A stretch of 64,000 bases of DNA from assembly GCF_029871205.1 (NCBI RefSeq), contig NZ_SSOJ01000091.1, positions 1 to 64,000 of the forward strand, read 5' to 3'. A program made the translations under genes and the position numbers. Shown in pieces: positions 55,681-64,000 of this stretch. This stretch comes from Pseudomonas sp. BN417 (lineage in GTDB: Bacteria; Pseudomonadota; Gammaproteobacteria; Pseudomonadales; Pseudomonadaceae). Positions within the stretch are counted from its first letter, which is position 1. Every line of letters starts with the position of its first letter. Below the pieces are notes generated by a model, which saw nothing but the letters and a program-made list of their open reading frames with translations, did no database searches and had not been told where the DNA came from.

Positions 55681-56817
55681 ATGTCTCAGCTCTCCCAACT
55701 TCGAAGTCCAGTGGCCGTACAGGCGGCCATTGATGAATTTGTGCAGCTGGGGAGAACAAAATTCCTGGCGCGCTATGGCTTTGGCAAGTCGCGCGATTTT
55801 CTCGTGCGTGACCCCAAGTCTGGGACCGACTGCGATTCCAAAGCAATTGCCGGCGTCGCCTTCGGCAAGCAGTTTCCCGACCAGGGCCCGCTGAGTGCAG
55901 ACAGCTTCTCGGGCGGTGAGGCCACCGTTGTGCCTGCGCTAACCTCCCTCGGATTTACCATCATTCGTATCGGCGAAGATTGGTCGGAAGCTGAGGTGGA
56001 GGCCACTGTCAGCAACTACTTTGAAATGCTACGCGCTGAAGCCGCTGGATGGCCTTTCAACAAGTCTGAGCACAACCAGGCGCTACGGCGACTGCTGAAC
56101 GGTCGTAGTAAGTCGTCGGTCGAGCTCAAACACCAGAACATCAGCGCGGTGCTCGACGCATTGGGGCTTCCCTACATCAACGGTTACAAGCCAAGGGGCA
56201 ACAGTCAATTGCTGCTCCGCAAATCCGTACAAGCGTATGTGCTTAAGCACCAGCAGCTTGTGGGCACCATCGTCGATGCCCTGGAGGAGGTAAAACTGCC
56301 CAGCGAGAAAACCTACCTTGCTGCTCTGGTCGAGGCTCCGATGCGCGATGAGCTTGTGCGTGGCCCTGCTCCCGTTCGACAGCGGCTGCCCCGCAAGTTC
56401 GACTTTGCCGCTCGTGACGAAGCTAACCGCAAGCTGGGGCGGGCGGGGGAGCAGTGGGTGATCGAGTTTGAACAGCAGCGTCTCACAGACATGGGCAATC
56501 CTGAGCTATTCCAGCGCCTGGATTGGGTGGCAGACATGCAAGGAGATGGCGCTGGCTTCGATATTCTGTCGTTCGAAGACGCCGTGCGGCATCGATTCAT
56601 CGAAGTCAAAACCACCAATGGTAGCGTCGCCTCGTCATTCCTGGTCAGCCACAACGAGCTCGAGTTTTCCAAGGAAGTCGGAGACCAGTTTTACCTCTAC
56701 CGAGTGTTCCAATTTAGAGAGGGGCCTCGCTTGTTCACTCTCAACGGCGATCTCACTCAGCACGTGTACCTCAAGCCTACGGATTTTCGGGCGAGCTTCC
56801 GGAGTTTTGTGGGTTGA
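55681..56817 (+). CDS. ScoMcrA-head and DUF3883 protein
   Basis: A 378-aa protein. Residues 5-100 match the N-terminal head domain of ScoMcrA, an endonuclease that cuts modified DNA (FLARYGFGKSRDFLV, then DSKAIAGVAFGKQ and FSGGEATV). Residues about 245-350 form a DUF3883/NOV_C domain (NRKLGRAGEQWVIEFE, AGFDILSFE, RFIEVKTTNG), whose D...ExK arrangement (FDILSFE then EVKTT) resembles a restriction-type nuclease core. It has a strong ribosome binding site and sits 15 nt after the RecQ-UvrD gene, so they are probably one operon. A role as the nuclease or modification reader of that pair is inference. Confidence 0.85.
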   Translation: MSQLSQLRSPVAVQAAIDEFVQLGRTKFLARYGFGKSRDFLVRDPKSGTDCDSKAIAGVAFGKQFPDQGPLSADSFSGGEATVVPALTSLGFTIIRIGEDWSEAEVEATVSNYFEMLRAEAAGWPFNKSEHNQALRRLLNGRSKSSVELKHQNISAVLDALGLPYINGYKPRGNSQLLLRKSVQAYVLKHQQLVGTIVDALEEVKLPSEKTYLAALVEAPMRDELVRGPAPVRQRLPRKFDFAARDEANRKLGRAGEQWVIEFEQQRLTDMGNPELFQRLDWVADMQGDGAGFDILSFEDAVRHRFIEVKTTNGSVASSFLVSHNELEFSKEVGDQFYLYRVFQFREGPRLFTLNGDLTQHVYLKPTDFRASFRSFVG

Positions 56818-56930
56818 AGCTTGGCTAGGAACCATCCCCGTGAGTGTCTGATGTTTTGGTTTTCCCAGCAAAGCTGATGCTCTGCGTCTGGTCAGGCATG
56901 AGGTAATCCCACCCTTGCTGCGCCCGTGGG

Positions 56931-59900
56931 TTAGGGCTGAAGTCTGATCTGCAACGCCTCAAGTTCATCCATCGTCATATCACCCACTAGAAGCCCGCCG
57001 AGGTAGCCCAGCAGATCATCTTGGCGGGGCTGGCCGAACGCTAGCCGGTAGACAGTGAGGCTGCGCTTTAGCCATTCGAGGCGCTGGGTTTCGCGGCTGA
57101 AGGGTAGGATCGGTACGCGTCGTTCCACCTTCACCGGCCCCTCACATAGCCAATAAGGAGCGAGGTCCGTGTCGGAACCAGCGGACGCCCTAGCTGCAGC
57201 GAACATCTGCGCCCAGGGGTCAGACGAAGCAGCGCCGTGCGCCCAAAGCTCATGACCATGATTGTGGGCCACGTTCATACGGACGGCGTGACCCTTAAAG
57301 CGATGGACTCGCCCTTCCCGCTGCTCCAAGTCGACCGGATTGCCAGGTAAGTTCCAGTGGTACACACGGTAGCAGTAAGGGTGGAAATCGAGTCCCTCTT
57401 GACCTACCGAGGTCGTGGCTAGCACAAAGGGGCGGAACGGCGAGTTGAATGCGTCGCGCACGCCGCCCAGCCGCGCGACCACTCCTTCTTCGTCACGGTA
57501 GTCCGCCAGGCGCATGGCGAAACGGCCACGCATTTGGAATTTGTCCACTTTCAGGCGCCCCTCGGTGATTGTGGGATTGTCGACATCAATCTGCGAGGGG
57601 CGGATCGAGAGCGCGTCGGCCATGGCTTTGCCGAGTCCGATAACTCGTTCTCCAGGTGACACTGCGCTTAGGCCCTGAGCATCTACGAGGTAGTGCGCAT
57701 ACTCGTCGAGAACCGCTTGGAGGTTCTGCTCTGCCGAGAAGGTGAGTACCCGGTGCCAATAGCGATCTTCCTCGCCGCGTCGCAACAAGGCGACTGCTTC
57801 ATGCTGATTGAACAGGGTCCGGAAGCCCCAGGCGACGTTGGCCGCCGCGCTCAGGAGGCTCGGATCGTCCCATGCCAAATCGGGCGCTATGCGCCGCAGC
57901 GCGCGAAGCGCGCAGATCGCAGGGCTTCCCAAGGCCACATCAACCAGTAGGTCCAGTGCGTCGGTACTCACTGGGCCAAGATCGCCGACTGCTGCCACCT
58001 TCATGGCTGCGACGTGATCCTTAAAGGCGTCCTCGCTGGCCAAATTACCCATCCCGTCCGACGCGCCAATCCACCGCAGGGCACCATTCCCCGCCATGGC
58101 GTCGATGGCCGCCGGCAGCGCCCATTCGGCAAAACTACCTTCTGACCCGGCCGATCCGCGTGCGACCATATCGATCAATTTCCCCCTCAGCTGTTCGGCA
58201 ACGTGCGATCGCATGTCGGCGTAGGACAGGCGCTCGGAATGGCCAGCGATCACCGCTAGGGGGTCGCCGAGTTCGGCCAAAACAGGTGACGGATAGATCA
58301 ATAGCAGGGCACGCAGACCTGCCAGGCGGCCGTCCGCCAATCGGAACTGAAGGGGCCGTGGCCGCTTTGAGTCAAAATATCCACGGCCGGCTTGCCCAGC
58401 GCCCATACGCCGCTCGGCCTCGTAGGAAAGTATCGCGGCAATGGCGTCCGGTACCATTGTCCAAGACGAAAAAATCAGCGCCTTGGTCGGCCGGGTGTCT
58501 GGAGTCGTATTACCGTAGTAGGGGAGCGCCGGCGGGATCCAGAGGTTTTGCTCGAGGCCGTCCCTGAAGACGTCGTCCATCACCGCGCGCATCCGCCCGT
58601 TGGCCGGTTCTATCGGTGCGTAAGCGTTGAGCTGATCGTGGTCGAGGCAGGCGCTCTTGGCCGTCGCCAAGGCGTTGATCAGGGCAGCGGAAGGCTTGGT
58701 TCCCTCCTTTTCCTTCAAGATCCGCTTCAGCGCGTAGTCGCGCATGAAGTTGAGCAGGTAGGGCGCCGACTTCCAGTATTCGATGACGTCAGGTGCTTCG
58801 AGGGCGCGAGCTACGCTGGAGACCGCCATCGCTTGGCGCAGGTCGTCGACGTGGACGGTAAGGGCCATCCTCGGCTCACAGACCATGGAATCGCGGTCGA
58901 TGGTGCTGGAGACTCGTTCGGTACGGCACATGACCTGCTTCAGAGAAGTTTCCACCTTGACCTTCTGGGCCAAGGCATTGCCCTTGGCGGCGGGAAGCCC
59001 ATGAAGGGCGGTCCGGAAGGCGCGCATTTCTTGGTCCAATGCGCTCACCATTTCCCGACCTCGGGTCTGCCCAAAGAGGAAGGTCAATGTCTCCAGGAAG
59101 TCGCCATAATGGTCGCCGTCTTCGGTTTGGTCTCCTTGAAGAGTGAGCATTCGGTACGGCGTGGCCGAGAGCAGCAGGGTGCGCACGGCGTTGCCTTTAT
59201 GATCTCGGTAGTTGAACAGCTCTCGCGCTAAATAGGCGGCGTCGCTTTCACCGTGCAGCAGATCCGGGAAACGCTGAAACTCGTCCATGATGATGAGGTC
59301 AGGCTGCAGCGCATCCACGCAGGAGTGGCTGAGTTTGCTCCGCAGGCGGGCGATCACCGCGTTCCGAGAGCCGGTCATGGCGGAGGGGTATCGAGCCCGC
59401 CGCCGACGGAAGAGCTCGATAGCTTTCTCCAAGTCGCCGGCCAGAGCCACGTCCTGGCTGACATCCTTTCGGAAGCGGTCGATCAGGGCAGTATCGACCC
59501 CTTTGAGCGAAACGTAGTGCTTGATCCAAGATTCCCAACGCTCGGCGCCGACGTCGCACTGCAACAGGTTCTGTAGCCCGCGCGGCGAACTGACCTCGGG
59601 GCGCAGCAAATGGAACAGCAGGGCGCGCTCCTCGGCTACGCCAGTCGACGATCGAAGGTCGAACGTCGTGCCTGGGGTCAGGCTGATGAAGTTGACCTTG
59701 TTGGCGCTGAGCGAACTTTCGCCCCGCATCTGCAGTGGGACCAGCGTCATACGGGTCGGCAGAGCTAGAGCTTGGTGGCCAAGGACGTTCAGCCGGTTGA
59801 GGTTCTGAGCGGCGATAGCCTGGTTCGAGCAGATGTAGAGGATGTCGATCCGGTCGGTTTTATCCCACAGATGCTCGATGGCACGGGCGATAACGCCGCG

Positions 59901-60062
59901 CGCGACCAGCGTCTTGCCAAGGCCCACCTCGTCGGCTACGAGGAATTGGAAGGCGGGATTTTCGGCGTTGTAGAAGCGGTCGAAGACGTAGTCGACCGTG
60001 CGACGCTGGAAGGCTTTCAATAACTGAAGTGCCGATCCAGCCTTGAACGGATCAGCGGACAT
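56931..60062 (-). CDS. SF2 (SNF2-like) helicase
   Basis: A 1043-aa superfamily 2 helicase. Motif I is DEVGLGKT (Lys50), motif II DEFQRF (Asp260, Glu261), the C-terminal lobe has GQEGLDFH near 885 and QREGRVHRF near 915, the pattern of Snf2/RapA-type enzymes that translocate on duplex DNA. It is the last gene of a three-gene minus-strand operon: its ATG overlaps the stop of the PLD-family gene by 11 nt. It converges with the DUF3883 gene across 113 bp that holds no clear terminator. Confidence 0.9.
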   Translation of the reverse strand: MSADPFKAGSALQLLKAFQRRTVDYVFDRFYNAENPAFQFLVADEVGLGKTLVARGVIARAIEHLWDKTDRIDILYICSNQAIAAQNLNRLNVLGHQALALPTRMTLVPLQMRGESSLSANKVNFISLTPGTTFDLRSSTGVAEERALLFHLLRPEVSSPRGLQNLLQCDVGAERWESWIKHYVSLKGVDTALIDRFRKDVSQDVALAGDLEKAIELFRRRRARYPSAMTGSRNAVIARLRSKLSHSCVDALQPDLIIMDEFQRFPDLLHGESDAAYLARELFNYRDHKGNAVRTLLLSATPYRMLTLQGDQTEDGDHYGDFLETLTFLFGQTRGREMVSALDQEMRAFRTALHGLPAAKGNALAQKVKVETSLKQVMCRTERVSSTIDRDSMVCEPRMALTVHVDDLRQAMAVSSVARALEAPDVIEYWKSAPYLLNFMRDYALKRILKEKEGTKPSAALINALATAKSACLDHDQLNAYAPIEPANGRMRAVMDDVFRDGLEQNLWIPPALPYYGNTTPDTRPTKALIFSSWTMVPDAIAAILSYEAERRMGAGQAGRGYFDSKRPRPLQFRLADGRLAGLRALLLIYPSPVLAELGDPLAVIAGHSERLSYADMRSHVAEQLRGKLIDMVARGSAGSEGSFAEWALPAAIDAMAGNGALRWIGASDGMGNLASEDAFKDHVAAMKVAAVGDLGPVSTDALDLLVDVALGSPAICALRALRRIAPDLAWDDPSLLSAAANVAWGFRTLFNQHEAVALLRRGEEDRYWHRVLTFSAEQNLQAVLDEYAHYLVDAQGLSAVSPGERVIGLGKAMADALSIRPSQIDVDNPTITEGRLKVDKFQMRGRFAMRLADYRDEEGVVARLGGVRDAFNSPFRPFVLATTSVGQEGLDFHPYCYRVYHWNLPGNPVDLEQREGRVHRFKGHAVRMNVAHNHGHELWAHGAASSDPWAQMFAAARASAGSDTDLAPYWLCEGPVKVERRVPILPFSRETQRLEWLKRSLTVYRLAFGQPRQDDLLGYLGGLLVGDMTMDELEALQIRLQP

Positions 60063-61911
60063 GGCTTGCCTCCTCGGGCATCGCCAACCGGAAGGCCTCC
60101 CAAAGTGCGCGAAACTCCGTCGGGACCGGATCGGCAGTGGAGTCTCCGGTGGCCAGCCGTTTGATCAAGCGCTCGACTGCGGTTAGGCGGCCATCGCCGG
60201 CGCAGAGCGCACGTACTAGGTCTTCGAGTAGGGGCACTTCGTCTGCCCCCCCGCGACCCCATGCGCCTTCTCTGCCGCCCGACTGCGCGGCTAAGGCCGC
60301 GGCGAATGGGTCGCCAAGCTCAGAAAGCAGTAGCCGCAGATAGCGGAAGAAGGCGTCACGGTTGGTGATGATCGAGCGGAAGATCGCAGAATGGCGCTCA
60401 GCCGGAAGGCCGTCCATCGGTAAGCCAATACTGAACAGCAGGCGGGCGTCACTGCCTGAGTCAGCCAGTTGAAAGGCGATGAACCGGGTGAGGTCCGCCA
60501 GCGGCATGACGCCAAGATCGACGTCCTTCCCCGCGACCAGCGCAGCCAGGACATCGCGCTGATGCCCGCCGCCGCGGGTGATCGGCCAAACGAAGGCGCT
60601 GGCCAGACTGGTGAAGGCCAGCGGTTGCGAGCAGATCAGCCAGACCCGCCACCCAGCGGCGTCCTCACCTTCAGCAAGGGCGTGCTCGCAGCGCAGCGCC
60701 AAACCAGCCTTGCAGATTACACGACGTACTTCCTCCAGACGCCGTTCTGCCGCCTTATCCGCAGCGGCGTCCGCCGAGACATCGCCGCCAACGAAGGGGC
60801 ACAGCAGCCGCCCGAAGCCCTGAGCGCCCAGGATGTTCTCAACGCTGCCTACTTTGGAGGCCTTGCCTGTGATGGTCGCAAACACTTCGACGTTGTTGGC
60901 CAACTTGCGGTTGGCAAGCGCCGCTTGGGTGGCGTTGCCAGAGCCAACTGTCAGGACGGTGTCCCAGCCGACCTCCTGTATAAATGCCTTAGCATGGAGG
61001 CCTTGCAGGCTTTCCGGCGCCGCCTCTTCACCGTCCTCGCTGGCGGCCATGTCATCGAGTACGCTGACGTGCTCGTAAAGAGCTAGGGTATCGGCCGAGC
61101 AAGAGGCCAGTTCGTCGCTCCGCCCCACCAGCACCGGCTTCTCGCGGCTTAGCCTCGCCAGTTGAATAAGGGTAGTGTCGTCACAGAACGGGGAAATGAC
61201 GCCCATTCGAGTGCAAGCCGACGGTGACCAAACCTCTGACCCGATGCCGTTGACTGCCAGGCTCAGGGTATCAAAATGCTCGGGCAGCACCCACGCAGCT
61301 CGATTCAGATCGCCGGCGACATCGAGGGTCAGTGCCCTGATGTCCTCGGATACTGGCTGCACGGTAATCCGCGGCAGGCGTTTTAGAAGGTCGACGATCG
61401 GCTTATTGCCCGGCACCACTCGACGGGTAACGTCGCCATCCAGACAAAGGGAAATGTCCCACGAGCGGTCCTGGGTCAGATTCCGCGACAGCACCAAGAG
61501 TCGCATTTTTGCCATCCCGCTTCCCGACTGTGGTTTGAAGCGCAGGACCCAGATTTTCGGGTGGAACGCACCGCCCTGCGGAGCTGTGACTTCTATGATC
61601 ATCTTCTCCAACAGACTGCAGAGCCGGGACTGCGGCTGGATCTGCGCTTGGATATGGCCTGCGTCGTAATAGACGGCGAGCCGATCGGTGATACGTTCAG
61701 CGCCCTCAAGCAGGGCCAAGGGCTGACTGAGAATCTCATCGCGATTCTCGGCGGCGAACAGCGCTAGGCTCACCGGTGCGGCCAGGGCCGTCTCGAAGTC
61801 GAGGGAGTAGGTAGTGGCGACCGCAGCGTCGAACACATAGCCGGACGGCGCAGACAGGCTTTCGCCGTAGAGGACGCGTGCTTCGGGATCCAGGCTGGCT
61901 CTATTGGGCAT
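60052..61911 (-). CDS. Phospholipase D-family protein
   Basis: A 619-aa protein with two HxK sites characteristic of the PLD superfamily: FHPKIW (His117, Lys119) followed by LSRNLTQDRSWD, and LHAKAF (His306, Lys308) followed by VGSGNATQAAL. PLD nucleases in defence loci cut DNA or RNA; lipid activity is unlikely without a signal peptide. It overlaps the DUF6361 gene upstream by 11 nt and the helicase gene downstream by 11 nt. The C-terminal 200 residues show no known motif. Confidence 0.88.
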   Translation of the reverse strand: MPNRASLDPEARVLYGESLSAPSGYVFDAAVATTYSLDFETALAAPVSLALFAAENRDEILSQPLALLEGAERITDRLAVYYDAGHIQAQIQPQSRLCSLLEKMIIEVTAPQGGAFHPKIWVLRFKPQSGSGMAKMRLLVLSRNLTQDRSWDISLCLDGDVTRRVVPGNKPIVDLLKRLPRITVQPVSEDIRALTLDVAGDLNRAAWVLPEHFDTLSLAVNGIGSEVWSPSACTRMGVISPFCDDTTLIQLARLSREKPVLVGRSDELASCSADTLALYEHVSVLDDMAASEDGEEAAPESLQGLHAKAFIQEVGWDTVLTVGSGNATQAALANRKLANNVEVFATITGKASKVGSVENILGAQGFGRLLCPFVGGDVSADAAADKAAERRLEEVRRVICKAGLALRCEHALAEGEDAAGWRVWLICSQPLAFTSLASAFVWPITRGGGHQRDVLAALVAGKDVDLGVMPLADLTRFIAFQLADSGSDARLLFSIGLPMDGLPAERHSAIFRSIITNRDAFFRYLRLLLSELGDPFAAALAAQSGGREGAWGRGGADEVPLLEDLVRALCAGDGRLTAVERLIKRLATGDSTADPVPTEFRALWEAFRLAMPEEASHVR

Positions 61912-63079
61912 TTAGCAGATCCTCCAGATGAGACTGGGCCTGCCCCCATCGGAACGATAACTGGTATGCCCCAGAGGCCCCACCCCAGCGATCCAGAGCG
62001 GTGTGATTAGCGAAGCGCGACTGCGAAGTCTTCAGTCGCCGCTCCCTCTCGCGGACCAGTACTCTGGCCGCCTCGGAGTCCGGCAGGCCGGCGGCCCCCA
62101 TTCTAGCTAACGCTACCCAGTCTTGGATGAAGCGAGTTAGCGCTGGACGGATGGTGTGGGTGGGGTGCGCAACCACACGCCAAAAGTCCTCTAGCGACCA
62201 GGCTGCAAAGCGTTGGTCGTCCAACCCGACCGCCCATTGGGCCAGTCGGCTGCGATAGAGTTCGATCCAGTCTTCGCGGGCCCGCAGCTCCGCAAGCTGA
62301 AGGTTGTAGAGCAGCGCCGCACCATGGATGACGCCGGAAAAGATCTCCGCATGCTGGACTAGACGTCGCGCCTCTGCCGGGAAGTCGCCGAGCGCGGGGT
62401 GTTGCCAGATGTAGGCGCATTGACCGTTGTGCGACTGGCCGGCGAGCCAGGTCAGGAGTGAGTTTCGCGCCGAGGCAACTAAGCGGTCGCGAATGAACTG
62501 GGCTTCGTCGCCAGTGAGCCTGAAAGAGGTGGTCTCAAGAAGATCAGCAGGGGCGGGCGGCAGGCCCGGATGCCAGTTGCTGCTCTGAAGATCTTCGGAG
62601 CCTTCTGCCTCGACGTCAGAACGCTGTCGGCGGCGACGGACTGTTGGTAGCGCCGCGTAATAAGTCTCGCGAGATCCGGGGAACTGGCGGATGCCCCAGG
62701 CACCTAGGCCTGCCCAATAGACTGAACTGGGAAGTCGCTGAAGTCGCGCTCCGGCGTCTCGACCTATGACACCGCTCGTCTCACCGCCGGCCTTCAGCGC
62801 GTTAGAGAGGCGGATCTCTATGTTTCGGCCCTCTGCGCTGAGTTGGCTGGCTGTGCCGTCGCGCCCTTCAAGCCGACTCAGGATCCAAGGAATGAACAGC
62901 ATGTAGCGGAGCCGGGTTTGGATTGTGCTGGTGCCCGGGAACAGGTGATCGGCGATGGAATCGCGGATCGCGCCCAAGCCCAGTTCGTCACGGCTCTCGC
63001 GCTCCTGGAAAAGAGCCATGATGCGTTGCGCGCGTTGACGCTCCGCCTCATCAAAATCAATCCACGCCAAGGACGACAT
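61901..63079 (-). CDS. DUF6361 family protein
   Basis: A 392-aa protein of the DUF6361 family, with its typical N-terminus MSSLAWIDFDEAERQRAQ and a helical, Trp-rich body (RYMLFIPWILSRLEGRD, YWAGLGAWGIRQFPGSRETYY). No catalytic motif is apparent. ATG 63079 is preceded by GGGAG. It heads the operon with the PLD-family and helicase genes. From memory the family is found next to PLD and helicase genes elsewhere, which supports a defence setting, but its function is unknown. Confidence 0.82.
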   Translation of the reverse strand: MSSLAWIDFDEAERQRAQRIMALFQERESRDELGLGAIRDSIADHLFPGTSTIQTRLRYMLFIPWILSRLEGRDGTASQLSAEGRNIEIRLSNALKAGGETSGVIGRDAGARLQRLPSSVYWAGLGAWGIRQFPGSRETYYAALPTVRRRRQRSDVEAEGSEDLQSSNWHPGLPPAPADLLETTSFRLTGDEAQFIRDRLVASARNSLLTWLAGQSHNGQCAYIWQHPALGDFPAEARRLVQHAEIFSGVIHGAALLYNLQLAELRAREDWIELYRSRLAQWAVGLDDQRFAAWSLEDFWRVVAHPTHTIRPALTRFIQDWVALARMGAAGLPDSEAARVLVRERERRLKTSQSRFANHTALDRWGGASGAYQLSFRWGQAQSHLEDLLNAQ

Positions 63080-63280
63080 CAGCACTCCCAATGGCCAACG
63101 CGCAAATTTCTCACGCGCGGCGAAAAATTACCCCGAGGACCGCACCAACTCACCACGTGGAAATTGGGAAACCGTTTGCTACGGCGACGGAAATCCACGG
63201 ATAGGCCTGGCTTTCGACTTTAGTCAGCCCGTAACCACCCGCAAGACTGGCGGCAAAACGCAAGGACGTAGTCCAAGGTT

Positions 63281-63754
63281 TCAGGTTGGCTCGGAAACCT
63301 TGTTGGTCTGATCTTGGGGCACGTTTGGATTGAGGGTCTTCAGGGCTTTCTTATCCAGTCGCGCCTGGCGTCTGCTTTCTGCGGTCATGTGACGCCACTG
63401 GCAATCATTTCTGGCAACCCAAGCACCTGCTATCGCGCGAACCGAGACGGCCATCAAGATCGAATACATGGTCAGATCATCTGAATCTTCAACAAGAAGA
63501 CTAGGAATAAGCACTACAGAGGCCAAGCAGCCAATGAGTATCCAGAATGTCCTTTTGAAGCCGTAGCGGTACCAGCCGATAAAGAGGTATGCGTAGAAGA
63601 GATAAGCAAAAAGAGCCCCCCAAAGAAAGCTCAACGTGTTTTTCGTCTCATCGCTGGGCAGGTATGACGCCGTAGGCGTCACTAGCCACGCAAAGCAGTA
63701 AAGAATCAGGCTGGCAATTGAGATATAGGTGAAGAACTGAAAAACCTCGGCCAT
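63281..63754 (-). CDS. Membrane protein of unknown function, 157 aa
   Basis: A 157-aa protein with about four hydrophobic segments in the first 115 residues and a basic soluble tail (ESRRQARLDKKALKTLN). No family recognised. It lies 202 bp upstream of the DUF6361 gene on the same strand and could either lead that operon or be independent. Its composition is like the low-GC parts of the island. Confidence 0.6.
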   Translation of the reverse strand: MAEVFQFFTYISIASLILYCFAWLVTPTASYLPSDETKNTLSFLWGALFAYLFYAYLFIGWYRYGFKRTFWILIGCLASVVLIPSLLVEDSDDLTMYSILMAVSVRAIAGAWVARNDCQWRHMTAESRRQARLDKKALKTLNPNVPQDQTNKVSEPT

Positions 63755-63788
63755 CTGTTTTCCTTAGCCTGCATAATTCCGAAGGGTG

Positions 63789-63864
63789 CTTACCCTAGCT
63801 TGAGCCACTGTAGGGTAAGGAGCCATAGGCTGACTGTCCATGTTCCAATTACACCAATGGACAG
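63789..63864. other. Two inverted repeats upstream of the membrane protein gene
   Basis: CTTACCCTA (63789-63797) / TAGGGTAAG (63811-63819) and CTGTCCAT (63834-63841) / ATGGACAG (63857-63864). They lie 35-110 bp upstream of the minus-strand membrane protein start and could be operators or RNA hairpins. No gene is visible from 63755 to the window end. Confidence 0.45.
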
Positions 63865-64000
63865 CTCCTGGAACAGAGCGCTTGCCAGGCACAGCGTGGA
63901 GAAAGGGGCACCAGTGGAATGATGCAGGATCGTAGCGAGGGCCTCACTGCAGCTACCTAGCTCACGATTGCAACGAACCTCTACCGCATTGGTGCCTGGA

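Noticed and set aside
56931..63079. DISARM system
   Set aside because: A helicase and a PLD-family gene are present but DrmB and a DNA methyltransferase are not, and DUF6361 is not a DISARM component that I know.

Overview
The window is a stretch of a high-GC gammaproteobacterial chromosome, almost certainly Pseudomonas. The evidence is a periplasmic c-type-heme cis/trans isomerase (cti), NfuA of Pseudomonas size, the block thrS-infC-rpmI-rplT-pheS-pheT-ihfA-merR followed by tRNA-Pro, and several Pseudomonas-style dispersed repeats. The species cannot be fixed from the sequence alone.

Layout. (1) 1-17.25 kb is core chromosome with small accessory scars: metH (-), cti, nfuA, a tandem array of eight ~107-bp repeat units, a three-gene MFS/DUF1272/GlxA-type regulator operon (-), a deletion scar joining a DUF421 fragment to a topoisomerase IB fragment, a lipoprotein related to C39 peptidases but lacking the catalytic residues, and a puuB-like flavin oxidoreductase. 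tRNA-Val(GAC) follows, with a decayed integrase remnant just 3' of it and a few small accessory genes (DUF1643, two zinc-ribbon-type proteins, others), probably the remains of an old integrative element. (2) 17.4-25.2 kb is the conserved translation block, including infC with an AUU start codon, ending at tRNA-Pro(GGG) and its terminator. (3) From tRNA-Pro to the right edge is a defence island of lower and uneven GC.

The island holds four modules. A: a complete BREX type 2 (Pgl) operon, pglW-pglX-pglY-pglZ-brxD-brxHI (25.63-43.52 kb), closed by an AlpA-like regulator. B: a NERD + kinase-like + SF1 helicase protein of 1684 aa with a translationally coupled 478-aa partner, resembling Mokosh type I. 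C: a 1715-aa protein joining a DEDD exonuclease-like domain, a RecQ helicase and a UvrD-type helicase, with a ScoMcrA-head/DUF3883 protein directly behind it. D: on the other strand, DUF6361, a PLD-family protein and an SF2 helicase, with 11-nt overlaps between successive genes. A and B match known systems. C and D look like self-contained defence cassettes that I cannot match to a named system, and they are the best candidates for something undescribed.

How the parts may work together: BREX type 2 marks self DNA with the PglX adenine methyltransferase and blocks phage replication, with PglW as kinase and PglZ as alkaline-phosphatase-fold partner. PglW and the module B helicase share a NERD domain followed by two kinase-like domains, which suggests related sensing or signalling front ends. 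C and D pair helicases with nuclease-like partners, the usual design of DNA-targeting anti-phage systems. No integrase is present in the island part of the window, so the far end of the island lies outside it.
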